From the NCBI RefSeq assembly GCF_030161635.1, contig NZ_BSUO01000001.1, forward strand, positions 3,081,199 through 3,145,198: a DNA stretch of 64,000 bases. Reading direction: 5' to 3'. The position numbers and the translations under genes are program-made. Below the pieces are notes generated by a model. It was not told the origin of the DNA and did not search any database. It was given only the letters and a program-made list of their open reading frames with translations. Source of the DNA: Mobilicoccus caccae (GTDB taxonomy: Bacteria > Actinomycetota > Actinomycetes > Actinomycetales > Dermatophilaceae). Positions 47,551 to 57,178 of this stretch are shown here, piece after piece. The stretch's first letter is position 1. Every line of letters starts with the position of its first letter.

Positions 47551-48048
47551 GTGAGCTACGCGTACACGGGCGGGATGCCGACGGATCGCCGCCGCCGGCG
47601 ACGCGCGATCCGCCTCGGGCTGCTGCTGCTCCTCGTCGTGCTGCTGATCTTCGCCGGACTCCGCCTCCTCGACGGGATCCAGAGCGCCAGGACGCCACCT
47701 TCCGCGGCGCCGTCCCCCAGCTCCACGTGTCTCGAACCGCCGGCGGGTGTCACCGTCGACGTCCTCAACGCCACCACCCGCGCCGGCCTCGCGGGTGTCG
47801 CCGCCGACACCCTGCGTGCCCAGCGGTTCGAGGTCGGGACCGTCGGCAACGCCCCCGCGGGCACCAAGCTCACCGGCCCGGCCGAGATCCGGCACGGCAC
47901 CAAGGGCAAGGACGGGGCCGCGGTCCTCGCCCGGCACGTGCGGGGTGCCGTCATGGTCCAGGTCGACCGCGCCGACACGCGCATCGACCTCGTCATCGGC
48001 GAGGGGTTCGACGCCGTGACCCCGCCGGCGGATCCGCCGACCTGCTGA
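47551..48048 (+). CDS. LytR C-terminal domain protein, membrane anchored
   Basis: 165 residues. GTG 47551 has a perfect GAGGAGGACGC ribosome site. A basic stretch (PTDRRRRRRAIR) precedes one membrane helix (LGLLLLLVVLLIFAGLRLL). A Ser/Pro linker leads to a LytR_C domain (VTVDVLNATTRAGLAGVAAD; LRAQRFEVGTVGNAPAG). Such proteins occur alone or at the end of LCP wall-polymer ligases and face outward. Divergent from the HerA-like gene. Confidence 0.85.
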   Translation: MSYAYTGGMPTDRRRRRRAIRLGLLLLLVVLLIFAGLRLLDGIQSARTPPSAAPSPSSTCLEPPAGVTVDVLNATTRAGLAGVAADTLRAQRFEVGTVGNAPAGTKLTGPAEIRHGTKGKDGAAVLARHVRGAVMVQVDRADTRIDLVIGEGFDAVTPPADPPTC

Positions 48049-48189
48049 GGCGGCGCCGCGTCAGCTCACGGCCCTCACCAGGGAACTCTCCACCGGGTCA
48101 CGTTCGTCTTGTGGTGCAAGGGGATTCGCGAGGGCAGGACGCGAGTGGATCGAGCGACCAGAACAGTCGTCAAGTTTCTCGAAAATCCT

Positions 48190-48217
48190 CTTGGACATCC
48201 GCCCACCCCGCCGATAG
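48190..48217 (+). promoter_or_regulatory. Possible flagellar-sigma promoter before a small gene
   Basis: GCCGATAGG (the same CCGATAGG as at flgK and the lyase gene) ends 62 nt before the ATG at 48279, matching the 58-59 nt leaders of flbD and the lyase. The -35 side (CTTG at 16 nt) is a poor match. Confidence 0.3.
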
Positions 48218-48278
48218 GCAGGTGTCGGCACGGGGCCGACACCCGGCGGGGGCCGGACGCACAGATCGGGGAAAGATC

Positions 48279-48463
48279 ATGAGCACCAGCACCATTCACG
48301 ACAAGCTGCGGATCGCACTCGCGGACCTGACCGGATCGGTCGCCGTCATCGAGGCCGCGTTCACGCCCTGGGACGACGACCAGCGCGCCGCGCTGGAGGG
48401 CCTCCTGACGGAGATGACCTCCTCGAGGACCTCGACGCGGCGGTGTTCGAAGCGGCCGCCTGA
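48279..48463 (+). CDS. Small acidic hypothetical protein, probably frameshifted
   Basis: Begins MSTSTIHDKLRIALADLTGS behind GGGGAAAGATC. The frame degenerates into Arg/Ser after residue 46, whereas the neighbouring frame reads DLLEDLDAAVFEAAA and stops at 48463. One missing G in the GGAGATGA stretch near 48412-48416 would give a coherent acidic 61-residue protein. No family recognised. The 230 bp upstream (48049-48278) contain a promoter-like motif but no other gene. Confidence 0.45.
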
Positions 48464-48733
48464 CCGGCCGGCCCACGCATCACGACGCTCGACGGCTCGT
48501 GTCCTGCGCTGCAACTGAGGGGATGCAGCGCGCGGTCACGAGCCGTTCGTCGTTCACGCCTGCTGCACGCAGTCTCCAGGCAGTCGTCCTCGGCCCATGC
48601 GCCGACGGCCCCGGATCTGGCCGAACTCCGGCGGCGGCGCGGGCGCCGAGCCTACGCTGATCAGGACGACGCCACGTCCCGTCGGGGGCTTCGGACGCGG
48701 GTGTCGACCGAGGTCCGCGAAGGAGATGGCGCC

Positions 48734-49774
48734 GTGCTGGAGGAGATCGACCTCTCCACGGTGAGCCCCGCCGTCCACCCCGAGGAGATCGAGGAGATCC
48801 GCCGGTTCCTGGCGCAGCACGGCCTCGAACTCGACGCGAGCATCGAGGTCTTCCTCCTGGCCCGCCACTACGGCACCCTGCACGGCTGCGCCGGGCTCGC
48901 CGGCGACGTCGTCAAGTGCGTGGCCGTCAGCGACGAGATGCAGGGCCAGGACCTCCTGCCCCGGTTGATCCTCGAGCTGTCGTTCCTCGCGCTCGACCGC
49001 GGCCACTCCCACCTGTTCCTCTACACCTCCCCGCGCAACGAACAGGCGTTCACCGCCTGCGGATTCCACCCCATCGTCACGGTGCCCGACACGGTGCTGA
49101 TGATGGAGAACACCCCGCGCGGCATCCACGCCTACACCGAGGAACTGCAGATCTACCGCCGTCTGCGCGAGCGCGTCGGCGGGGTCGTGCTCAACGCCAA
49201 CCCCTTCACCCTCGGGCACCGGCACCTGCTGACCCGCGCCGCGATGGAGTGCGACTACCTGCACGTGTTCGTCGTGCGGGAGGACGCCTCCCAGTTCCCC
49301 TTCGACCAGCGGTTCGCCCTCGTGCGCGCGGGCGTGGCCGAGATGGACCTGCGTGACCGCATCCACGTCCACCCCGGCACCAAGTACGTCGTCAGCAAGG
49401 CCACGTTCCCCACGTACTTCCTCAAGGACCGCGGCATCGTCGACCTCGTCGCCACTGCCGTCGACCTGCTCATCTTTCGTCAACACATCGCGCCCGCGCT
49501 CGGCATCACCCACCGCTACGTCGGCACCGAGCCCTACTGCGCCGTGACCCGCCGCTACAACACCGACATGCACCACTGGCTCGAACGACGCGACCTGACC
49601 GACGGCGCCCCGCCGGTGCAGGTCGTGGAGATCCCACGGCTCGAACGCGAGGCGACCGCGATCTCGGCGACCGAGGTGCGCCGGCGGCTGCGCGACGGCG
49701 ACCTCGACGGCCTGCGCGGACTCGTCCCCCGGCCGACCTTCGAACTCCTGACATCCACCACCGGAGGTAGCTGA
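48734..49774 (+). CDS. citC: [Citrate (pro-3S)-lyase] ligase
   Basis: Acetylates the citrate lyase prosthetic group to activate the complex. 346 residues. N-terminal GNAT-like domain (LILELSFLALDRGHSHLFLY; RNEQAFTACGFHPIVTV) and C-terminal nucleotidyltransferase (VVLNANPFTLGHRHLLTRAA with the T-x-G-H motif; ISATEVRRRL near the end). GTG 48734 follows GAAGGAG by 8 nt; a GTG at 48701 is possible but lacks a ribosome site. First gene of the cit operon; stop overlaps citD. Confidence 0.92.
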   Translation: MLEEIDLSTVSPAVHPEEIEEIRRFLAQHGLELDASIEVFLLARHYGTLHGCAGLAGDVVKCVAVSDEMQGQDLLPRLILELSFLALDRGHSHLFLYTSPRNEQAFTACGFHPIVTVPDTVLMMENTPRGIHAYTEELQIYRRLRERVGGVVLNANPFTLGHRHLLTRAAMECDYLHVFVVREDASQFPFDQRFALVRAGVAEMDLRDRIHVHPGTKYVVSKATFPTYFLKDRGIVDLVATAVDLLIFRQHIAPALGITHRYVGTEPYCAVTRRYNTDMHHWLERRDLTDGAPPVQVVEIPRLEREATAISATEVRRRLRDGDLDGLRGLVPRPTFELLTSTTGGS

Positions 49775-50057
49775 TGCGCATCGTCGACGACTCCCTCGCC
49801 GGGACACTGGAATCCAGCGATGCCGTCGTCCGGGTCTCCCCCACGACGAGCTGGAGGTCACGGTCGTCTCCACCGTCGAGGCCCAGTTCGGAGCCCAGAT
49901 CCGGGCAGTGGTGAAGGAGACCCTCGCCGAGCTCGGCGTCGACTCCGGACGCATCGTCGTGGAGGACAAGGGCGCCCTCGACTGCACCCTGCGCGCGCGG
50001 GTCCAGGCCGCCTGCCTGCGCGCCTCCGGCGACGCGATCGACTGGAGCGTGCTGTGA
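49774..50057 (+). CDS. citD: Citrate lyase acyl carrier protein (gamma chain), frameshifted in this sequence
   Basis: Carries the 2'-(5''-phosphoribosyl)-3'-dephospho-CoA group. From ATG 49774 (TGATG overlap with citC): [20 protein letters not shown], with the modified Ser in the AGTLESSD motif. A CCCCC run (49838-49842) is one base short; corrected, it reads [20 protein letters not shown] and ends [14 protein letters not shown], giving 94 residues, the normal size. Its stop overlaps the citE GTG. Confidence 0.85.
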
Positions 50058-51028
50058 GCGAGACGACCCACGCGGGCGACCCGGCGCGTCACGGACCTCA
50101 CCCCGACGCCCTGGCCCGCGCCCGCCACCCCCACCGGATGCCGCACCGCAGCATGCTGTTCCTGCCCGGCTCCAACGCGGCGATGCTGTCGACGGCGTAC
50201 ATCTACGGCGCCGACGCCGTCATGTTCGACCTCGAGGACGGAGTCGCCCTGCGCGAGAAGGACAGCGCTCGACTGCTCGTCATGCACACCCTGCGCAGCG
50301 GCCTGTACGCCGGTGTGGAGACGGTGGTGCGCATCAATCCCCTCGACACCCCGTTCGGGCGCGCCGATCTCGAAGCGGCCGTGCGGGCCGGCGCCGACGT
50401 CATCCGCCTGCCCAAGACCGAGACGGCCCAGGACATCGTCGATCTCGAGGCCGCCGTGGAGAGCATCGAACGCGACTGCGGCCGGGAGGTCGGCTCGACC
50501 AGGCTCATGGCCGCCGTGGAGTCGGCCGCCGGCGTGGTCAACGCCGTCGCGATCGCCTCCTCCAGCCCGCGGCTGACCTCCATCGCGCTGGCCGGATTCG
50601 ACTACGTCATCGACATGCGCACCACCCGCGGCGACGGCTCCGAACTCTTCTACGCCCGGTGCGCGGTGCTCCACGCCGCCCGCGTCGCGCGCATCGCCGC
50701 CTACGACGTGGTGTTCTCCGACGTCGAGGACGAGGAGGGGTTCCTCGCCGAGGTCGACGTCATCAAGCGGCTCGGGTTCGACGGCAAGTCGCTGATCAAC
50801 CCCCGCCAGATCGACCTGCTGCACAACGCCTACGCCCCCACCCAGGACGAACTCGACCGCGCGCGACTGGTGGTCGAGGCCGCCGAGCACGCCGCGGCCG
50901 AAGGTCTGGGCGTGGTCTCCCTCGGCGGAAAGATGATCGACGCCCCGATCATCGAGGCCGCCCGCCGCACCATCTCCTACGCCGCCGCGTCGGGCGTGCG
51001 GCTCGAGACGACAGGAACGACGTCGTGA
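50054..51028 (+). CDS. citE: Citrate lyase beta subunit (citryl-ACP lyase)
   Basis: Cleaves citryl-ACP to acetyl-ACP and oxaloacetate. 324 residues: [40 protein letters not shown] (metal-binding Glu/Asp), [20 protein letters not shown] and [20 protein letters not shown]. An N-terminal extension of about 30 residues precedes the family start. GTG 50054 overlaps the citD stop and is preferred to a longer frame that overlaps citD. Confidence 0.94.
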   Translation: MSETTHAGDPARHGPHPDALARARHPHRMPHRSMLFLPGSNAAMLSTAYIYGADAVMFDLEDGVALREKDSARLLVMHTLRSGLYAGVETVVRINPLDTPFGRADLEAAVRAGADVIRLPKTETAQDIVDLEAAVESIERDCGREVGSTRLMAAVESAAGVVNAVAIASSSPRLTSIALAGFDYVIDMRTTRGDGSELFYARCAVLHAARVARIAAYDVVFSDVEDEEGFLAEVDVIKRLGFDGKSLINPRQIDLLHNAYAPTQDELDRARLVVEAAEHAAAEGLGVVSLGGKMIDAPIIEAARRTISYAAASGVRLETTGTTS

Positions 51029-52593
51029 ACACCGGCTCCTCCTCGGGTCCCCAGGACAGCGGCGGCACCACCCGCCTGGCCGACGCCCTGCCCGCGGGTC
51101 ACGCGGCGCTCGGCGGTCACGCGCTCTACTCCGACTGGGCCGCGGCCACCCCGCACCTGCGCGACCACGGCACCAAGCGGTCCCGCAAACTCGTCGACAC
51201 CCTCGAGCAGGCGATCGCCCGGTCGGGATTGGAGGACGGCGGCACGATCAGCTTCCACCACCACTTCCGCGAGGGCGACGCGTGCGTGCTGCACGTCGTG
51301 CGCACGCTCGCCCGGATGGGGTACCGCCACCTGACCCTGGCGGGCAGCTCGCTCAACAAGTGCCACGCCGGGCTCGTCGAGCACATCCGCACCGGGGTGA
51401 TCCGGCACATCTACACCTCGGGCATGCGGGGCGAGCTGGCCGCGGAGATCTCCCACGGCCTCATGGACGAGCCGATCGACATCCACAGCCACGGCGGTCG
51501 GGTCGCGCTCATCCAGTCCGGGGAGCTGCACATCGACGTCGCGTTCCTCGGCGTGCCCTCCTGCGACGCGATGGGCAACGCGAGCGGCACCAGCGGGCGG
51601 GGCCGGTGCGGCTCGCTGGGCTACGCCAAGGTCGACGCCCGCTACGCCGACACCGTCGTCCTGCTCACCGAGCAACTCGTGGACTACCCCCACCTGCCCG
51701 CGAGCATCGGCCAGGACCAGGTCGACATGATCGTGGCCGTCGACACCGTCGGAGACCCGGGCAAGATCAGCATCGGCGCCGCGCGCATCACCAGCAACCC
51801 GCGCGAGCTGCTCATCGCCCGCCACGCCGCCGACGTCATCGAGCACTCCGGGTACTTCCGCGACGGGTTCTCCCTGCAGACCGGGTCGGGCGCCAGCTCC
51901 ACCGCCGCCACCCGGTTTCTCGAGCCCCGGCTGCGACGCCGCGGCATCACGGCCGGATTCGCCCTCGGCGGCATCACGGCCGGCATCGTCGACCTCCACG
52001 CCAAGGGGCTCGTCGAGAAGCTGATGGACGTCCAGAGCTTCGACGTCGTCGCCGGCCGCTCACTCGCCGAGAACCCTTGCCACACAGAGATCTCCGCCGA
52101 CCAGTACGCGAGCCCGCTGGGCAAGGGCGCGGCCGTCGACGAGCTCGACGTCGTCATCCTCTCGGCACTCGAGGTCGACCTGAACTTCGACGTCAACGTC
52201 GTCACCGGATCGGACGGTCTGATGATGGGCGCCTCCGGCGGGCACTGCGACACCGCCGCCGGCGCCAACCTCGCGATCGTCGTCGCGCCGCTGATCCGCG
52301 GCCGGATCCCCACGGTCGTGCCGCGCGTGACGACGCTGGTCACGCCGGGAGAGAACGTGGGCGTCCTCGTCACCGACCACGGGATCGCGGTCAACCCGGC
52401 CCGCCCCGACGTCGCCGCGCGGCTGACCTCGGCCGGGCTGCCGGTCTGCAGCATCGAGGAGCTGTACGAGCGGGCGACGGCGATCACCGGCGTCCCCGCG
52501 CCCATCGAGTTCGGCGAGCGCGTCGTCGGCCGCATCCGGTACCGCGACACGAGCGTCATCGACGTCGTGCGTGAGGTCGCGAGGTCTCGATGA
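51025..52593 (+). CDS. citF: Citrate lyase alpha subunit (citrate:acetyl-ACP transferase)
   Basis: 522 residues, standard CitF length. Diagnostic stretches: [80 protein letters not shown] and [20 protein letters not shown]. Starts GTG 51025 (overlap with citE) and overlaps citX by 4 nt. Together with CitD and CitE it forms the lyase complex in the cytoplasm. Confidence 0.95.
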   Translation: MNTGSSSGPQDSGGTTRLADALPAGHAALGGHALYSDWAAATPHLRDHGTKRSRKLVDTLEQAIARSGLEDGGTISFHHHFREGDACVLHVVRTLARMGYRHLTLAGSSLNKCHAGLVEHIRTGVIRHIYTSGMRGELAAEISHGLMDEPIDIHSHGGRVALIQSGELHIDVAFLGVPSCDAMGNASGTSGRGRCGSLGYAKVDARYADTVVLLTEQLVDYPHLPASIGQDQVDMIVAVDTVGDPGKISIGAARITSNPRELLIARHAADVIEHSGYFRDGFSLQTGSGASSTAATRFLEPRLRRRGITAGFALGGITAGIVDLHAKGLVEKLMDVQSFDVVAGRSLAENPCHTEISADQYASPLGKGAAVDELDVVILSALEVDLNFDVNVVTGSDGLMMGASGGHCDTAAGANLAIVVAPLIRGRIPTVVPRVTTLVTPGENVGVLVTDHGIAVNPARPDVAARLTSAGLPVCSIEELYERATAITGVPAPIEFGERVVGRIRYRDTSVIDVVREVARSR

Positions 52594-53117
52594 CCACCGC
52601 CGTGACCCTGCAGGAGGTGCTGACCGCCCGCGAGCGTCGCGCGATGCGGCAGGCCGATCTCGCCCGGGAGTACGGCCCGGCCGCGCCCGGCGGGTCGGCC
52701 GATCGTGCGGTGGTGAGCGTGACCCTGGTGGTGCCCGGCCCCGACAAGAACCCGCCGTGGGCCCCCGCGGTGTTCGCCGCGGCCATGCGGCAGGTGGCGG
52801 ACTCCCTGGCAGGCGCGAGGATCCTCCACACCGAGACCCACGAGTGTGCGAGCGGCCCCCACGGGTACGCCGTCGTCGAAGGACCGGGGCCGCGCGAGGT
52901 CAAACGGAGCCTGGTGCGCGGCGAGGAATCCCACCGCTGGGGGCGGCTGTTCGACCTCGACGTCGTCGTCGACGGCGTGCCTCTGCAGCGCTCGGACGTC
53001 GATGCCGCACCGCGCCGCTGCCTCGTCTGCGACGGACCGGCGTCCCCCTGCGCCCGGTCGCGGGCCCACGACCTGCCGACGGTGCTGGCCGCGATCGAGG
53101 AGCTGCTGTGCTCATGA
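52590..53117 (+). CDS. citX: Citrate lyase holo-[acyl-carrier protein] synthase
   Basis: Attaches the phosphoribosyl-dephospho-CoA group to CitD. 175 residues: VLTARERRAMRQADLAREYG, SVTLVVPGPDKNPPWAPAVF and the C-terminal signature WGRLFDLDVVVDGVPLQRSD followed by RRCLVCDGPASPCARSRAHD, with the conserved Cys/His set. Overlaps citF and citG. Separate here rather than fused to CitG as in E. coli-like CitXG fusions elsewhere. Confidence 0.9.
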   Translation: MTTAVTLQEVLTARERRAMRQADLAREYGPAAPGGSADRAVVSVTLVVPGPDKNPPWAPAVFAAAMRQVADSLAGARILHTETHECASGPHGYAVVEGPGPREVKRSLVRGEESHRWGRLFDLDVVVDGVPLQRSDVDAAPRRCLVCDGPASPCARSRAHDLPTVLAAIEELLCS

Positions 53118-54037
53118 CACCCCCGCCGTTGCCGTCCACGGCTTCGGACGCCGACCTCGAACGCCTCGCCCGGCTCGCCGACTCGGCGCTGCGCATCGAG
53201 GCGCGACTCACCCCCAAGCCCGGCCTCGTCGACGCCCGCAACGCCGGCGCCCACGGCGACATGGACCTGCACACCCTGTACGTGAGCGCGCAGGCCCTCG
53301 CGCCCTGGTGGGTCACGTTCGCCACCTGCGGGTCGCTGCACGTCGACGCCCACGACGCGGAGCTGCTCACCGCGCTGCGCCGGATCGGGCGGGCGGCGGA
53401 GGACGCGATGTTCACCGCCACCGGCGGGATCAACACGCACAAGGGCGCGGTGTTCGCGTTCGGTCTCCTGCTCGGGTGTGCCGGTAGGAGACTGGGCTCA
53501 GGTCGAGGTGTCGACGTCGGCGTGTGCGACGACGTGGCCGCCCTGGCCACCCCGCTGCTCGTGGACGACCTCGTCACCAGTGCACGCGAACCGGTCACCG
53601 CCGGTGAACTCCTGTACCGGGCACACGGATTGACGGGGGCCCGCGGCCAGGCCGCTTCGGGGTACGCCACCGCGCGGGACGTCGGTCTCGTCGCGTACCG
53701 GGAGGCCCTGGAACTCCTCGCCGCCCAACCGCATCTCGCGCTCGGCCCGATGGCGCGCGACCGCGCCCTGCTGCACGCGCTCCTCGCGCTGCTCGCGGTG
53801 AACAACGACACCAACCTGGCCCACCGCGGAGGTCCGGAGGCGATGACCCGCGTCGCCGCCCGCGCCGACGGCCTGCTGCGCCTCGGCGGCGCGCTCAACC
53901 CCCACTACGTGCGCCTCATCGAGGCCTTCGACGACGAACTCACCGACGCCGGCCTCTCCCCCGGCGGCACCGCCGACCTCCTGGCCGTCACCATCTGGCT
54001 CTCGGCCCTGCCGCCGGCCTCGCACCTCCATCACTGA
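53114..54037 (+). CDS. citG: Triphosphoribosyl-dephospho-CoA synthase
   Basis: Makes the prosthetic-group precursor from dephospho-CoA and ATP. 307 residues: ALRIEARLTPKPGLVDARNA, GAHGDMDLHTLYVSAQALAP, ATGGINTHKGAVFAFGLLLG and LLAVNNDTNLAHRGGPEAMT, all typical CitG/MdcB blocks. ATG 53114 overlaps the citX stop. Last gene of the cit operon and followed by a strong hairpin. Confidence 0.92.
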   Translation: MTPPPLPSTASDADLERLARLADSALRIEARLTPKPGLVDARNAGAHGDMDLHTLYVSAQALAPWWVTFATCGSLHVDAHDAELLTALRRIGRAAEDAMFTATGGINTHKGAVFAFGLLLGCAGRRLGSGRGVDVGVCDDVAALATPLLVDDLVTSAREPVTAGELLYRAHGLTGARGQAASGYATARDVGLVAYREALELLAAQPHLALGPMARDRALLHALLALLAVNNDTNLAHRGGPEAMTRVAARADGLLRLGGALNPHYVRLIEAFDDELTDAGLSPGGTADLLAVTIWLSALPPASHLHH

Positions 54038-54063
54038 GCAGATCCGCTCGCCCACCGACGATT

Positions 54064-54105
54064 CGCCGAGACCGCCGCCTATTTCCGGCGGTTTCGGCGT
54101 TTTCG
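54064..54105 (+). terminator. Terminator after the cit operon
   Basis: 14-bp stem CGCCGAGACCGCCG with an 8-nt loop, one G-U-type mismatch on the return arm, followed by TTTTC. It lies between convergent citG and the PucR regulator gene and could serve both. Confidence 0.8.
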
Positions 54106-54117
54106 GGTCGGCGGGGA

Positions 54118-55555
54118 TCAGGCCAGGCCGCGGGAGCGCAGGAGGAGCCACCAGCGGGCGGCGGTGTCGGGGTCGGTGAGGTCCAGGCCCGTCTGTTGCG
54201 CCGCGACGTCGAGGCGGTGGCGCAGCGTGTTGCGGTGGACGCCCAACTCCTGCGCCGCCGGTTCCAGCCGGCCCTGATGTCGCAGGTAGGCGACGACGGC
54301 GCCGGTGAGGTCGGCGCGGCGGTAGGCCAGGAGGCGGGCGAGGGCCTCGTGGTCGGGGCCCGGGTCGTGCAGTTCGGGAGTGATCTCGAACGCGCCGCCC
54401 GGGAGGCGGTCGACCCGCGCCTGCAGCGCAGGCAGCGCCGCGGCGACATCGTCGGGGCGCAGAGGGGAGGACGCGACGACCCGCCACCTCGGGTCGGTCG
54501 CCGGCTCGGTGAACGCGTCGGCCGCGACGATCGCGAGCAGCCGTCCCGGTGCGTACACGCAGGCGGCGACCGCCTCCGGCAGATGCGCGGCGAGGGTCGC
54601 GGCGTCGACGGTGGGAGGGGTCCGCGTCCGATCCACCAGGGCCGCCACGACCATCCGCACACACGGCGGCAGGTCGACACCCAGGTCGCGCGACAGCGAC
54701 CGGGCCGCCACCACGTGCCCGCGCAGCAGCAGCCACGCGAGCCCGGACCGCGCCACCCGGTCGGCGTGGGCGCGGCCGACGTCCTCGCCGTGATGGAGTT
54801 CGAGCAACGCGGCCGCCGTCAGTGCCAGGCCCCGCAGCGACGGCGCGAACGGCCGGGCACTCGCCGTCGCCAGGTAGGCCACCGGGTGGCCGTGACGCGC
54901 GATCGGGTGCAGGACCACGTCGAGATCCCCCACCGGAAAGGTCGCCGAACTCGGACCCGCCGCGTACAGGTGGTGGACCTCGGCGGCGGCCTGCCCGGCC
55001 GGCTCGGCCGCGGCGGCGGGCCACACCGTGTCGACCGTCCCGTCGACGGCCACGGAGGCCGCCCATCCCCCGACCGCCCGCGCGAGCACACGGATGATGT
55101 CGGTCGCCGCCGACCCTCCGGCCGCGGCCCGGACGAGGGCGTGATGAGCACCGAGGGCGGCGGACAGATGCTCGGTGTCCTGCCGGGAGAGCTGACGCCA
55201 GAACTCCCGGGACAGGAGGAGGAACGGCGTCTCCTCGGGAACGAGGAACAGCGGGAGTTCGGCAGTCGCGCAGGCACGCACGAGCGCCGGCGGGCAGGTC
55301 TCGTAGACCGGTCCGAGCCCGAAGCCGAGGCCGGCCACCTCGCGGTCGACGAGCCGCGCGACGTACGCCTCCACCGGGACCCGCGTGCCCACCAGGTGCA
55401 TCCCCGTCGTGAGCAACAGCTCACCACCGGCGAGGAAGGGTGGGATCCGGCAGCTCACTCACGTGCACGCCGGTGACGACCTGACGCAGCGAACCGGGCG
55501 TGATCGGGCGCAGGTCCGCACCGAGCGCGGTCACGAGCGTCTCCAGGGTGATCAT
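54118..55555 (-). CDS. PucR/CdaR-family transcriptional regulator, frameshifted in this sequence
   Basis: About 478 residues. N-terminal PucR domain: ITLETLVTALGADLRPITPG, VVTGVHVSELPDP then FLAGGELLLTTGMHLVGTRV. The C-terminal HTH_30 domain is LEPAAQELGVHRNTLRHRLD. The junction near 55438-55443 requires removal of one base (an extra G in TGGG), opposite in sign to the other frameshifts. It is divergent from the aminotransferase operon with a palindrome between, like PucR-type GabR regulators of GABA operons, so it probably controls that operon rather than cit. Confidence 0.82.
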
Positions 55556-55578
55556 GCGTGTCCCTCTCGTCCCGCGTG

Positions 55579-55594
55579 CGGGGGTCGACCCCCG
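55579..55594. promoter_or_regulatory. Perfect 16-bp palindrome between the regulator and aminotransferase genes
   Basis: CGGGGGTC followed by its complement GACCCCCG, 24 nt before the PucR-family start and 180 nt before gabT. Position and symmetry suggest an operator in the 219-bp divergent promoter region; binding by the neighbouring regulator is inferred only. Confidence 0.4.
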
Positions 55595-55774
55595 ACGACG
55601 CGGCCATCATTGTGCATCTCGACGACGACGGCGCCGAAGTTGCCGAGATCGACGATGCGCGTGCGGATACCCGCGCCCTAGCGTGTCGTCCACGGCGGGG
55701 CCGGCCTGGCCCCCTCCCCCACGGCGACGTCGCCCTGTGCAGGCGTCGCCCGTTCCCCCGCGAAGGAGTCCGAC

Positions 55775-57178
55775 GTGGTGCCCACGACGACCGACGAGCC
55801 CACCACGAGCGCCCGACCCGCCGACGAGGGTGGGACACCCGCGCCGCGGCTGAGTCAGGAGCGCATCCTGCGCACCGAGGTGCCCGGCCCGCGCTCACGC
55901 GAGCTGCACGCCCGCCGGGTCGCCAACGTCCCCACCGGATTCGGCATCGTGCTGCCCGCGTTCATCGAGCGCGCCGAGGGCGGGATCCTCCTCGACGTCG
56001 ACGGCAACCAGCTCGTCGACCTCGCGAGCGGCATCGCCGTGACGTCGGTGGGCGCGAGTCACCCGGCGGTCGTCGCGGCCGTCAAGGCCCAGGCCGACGC
56101 GTTCACCCACACCTGCTTCATGGTCACCGAGTACGACGCCTTCGTCGAGGTCGCCGCCCGCCTCAACGCCATCGCGCCCGGCAGCCACGACAAGCGCACC
56201 GCGCTGTTCACCACCGGCGCCGAGGCGATCGAGAACGCCGTGAAGATCTCGCGGTCCTACACCGGCCGCACCGAGGTCGTCGTGTTCGACCACGCCTACC
56301 ACGGCCGCACGCTGTTCACGCTGGGGATGACGGCCAAGGAGGCTCCGTACAAGTCGGGCTTCGCGCCCTTCCCCGACCACATCCACCGCGCCCCGTACGC
56401 CTACCCGCTGCACTGGCGGACCGGCCCGGAGAACTGCGTCGCCGAGGCGCTCGCCGCGTTCGAGGAGCTGCTGGAGCGTGTGGGGCCCGAGCGCGTCGCC
56501 GCAGCGGTCATCGAGCCGATCCAGGGTGAGGGCGGGTTCATCGTCCCGCCGGAGGGCTTTCTGGCGGGCATCCGCGAGATCACCGCCCGTCACGGCATCG
56601 TCATGGTCGCCGACGAGATCCAGGCCGGCCTCGCCCGGACGGGCACGATGCTCGCCGTCGACCACGAGGGCATCGTCCCCGACCTCGTCTGCACCGCAAA
56701 GGCCCTCGCGGGCGGGATGCCGCTGTCGGCGGTCACCGGTCGCGCGGAGATCATGGAGGCCGTCGGCGCGGGCGGCCTCGGCGGCACCTACGCCGGCAAC
56801 CCCCTGTCGTGCGCCGCGGCGGTCGCCGTCCTCGACCTGCTGACCTCCGACCCCTCCTGGCTGACCAAGGCCCGCCGGATCGAAGAGCTCATCCGCCGCG
56901 AACTCGAACCCCTCGTCGAGCAGACCGGCATCGTCGCCGAGGTGCGCGGCCGCGGCGCGATGATGGCGGTCGAGATCTGCCACCCCGGCACGAACGAACC
57001 GGACGCGCCGACGACCAAGGAGATCGCCACCGCCTGCCACGAGGCCGGAGTCGTCGCCCTGACCTGCGGCACCCACGGCAACGTCCTGCGCCTGCTGCCT
57101 CCGCTCGTCATCGAGGAGGACCTGCTCCTCGACGCGCTCGAGGTGCTCACGGCCGCCATCCGGAAGGCCGCGGCGTGA
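55775..57178 (+). CDS. gabT: 4-aminobutyrate/5-aminovalerate aminotransferase
   Basis: PLP enzyme that moves the omega-amino group to 2-oxoglutarate. 467 residues: VLPAFIERAEGGILLDVDGN, FTTGAEAIENAVKISRSYTG (PLP phosphate loop), VIEPIQGEGGFIVPPEGFLA, MVADEIQAGLARTG (PLP Asp) and TAKALAGGMPLSAVTGRAEI (Schiff-base Lys). GTG 55775 behind GAAGGAG. The downstream glutarate genes favour 5-aminovalerate (DavT role) as at least one substrate. Confidence 0.92.
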   Translation: MVPTTTDEPTTSARPADEGGTPAPRLSQERILRTEVPGPRSRELHARRVANVPTGFGIVLPAFIERAEGGILLDVDGNQLVDLASGIAVTSVGASHPAVVAAVKAQADAFTHTCFMVTEYDAFVEVAARLNAIAPGSHDKRTALFTTGAEAIENAVKISRSYTGRTEVVVFDHAYHGRTLFTLGMTAKEAPYKSGFAPFPDHIHRAPYAYPLHWRTGPENCVAEALAAFEELLERVGPERVAAAVIEPIQGEGGFIVPPEGFLAGIREITARHGIVMVADEIQAGLARTGTMLAVDHEGIVPDLVCTAKALAGGMPLSAVTGRAEIMEAVGAGGLGGTYAGNPLSCAAAVAVLDLLTSDPSWLTKARRIEELIRRELEPLVEQTGIVAEVRGRGAMMAVEICHPGTNEPDAPTTKEIATACHEAGVVALTCGTHGNVLRLLPPLVIEEDLLLDALEVLTAAIRKAAA

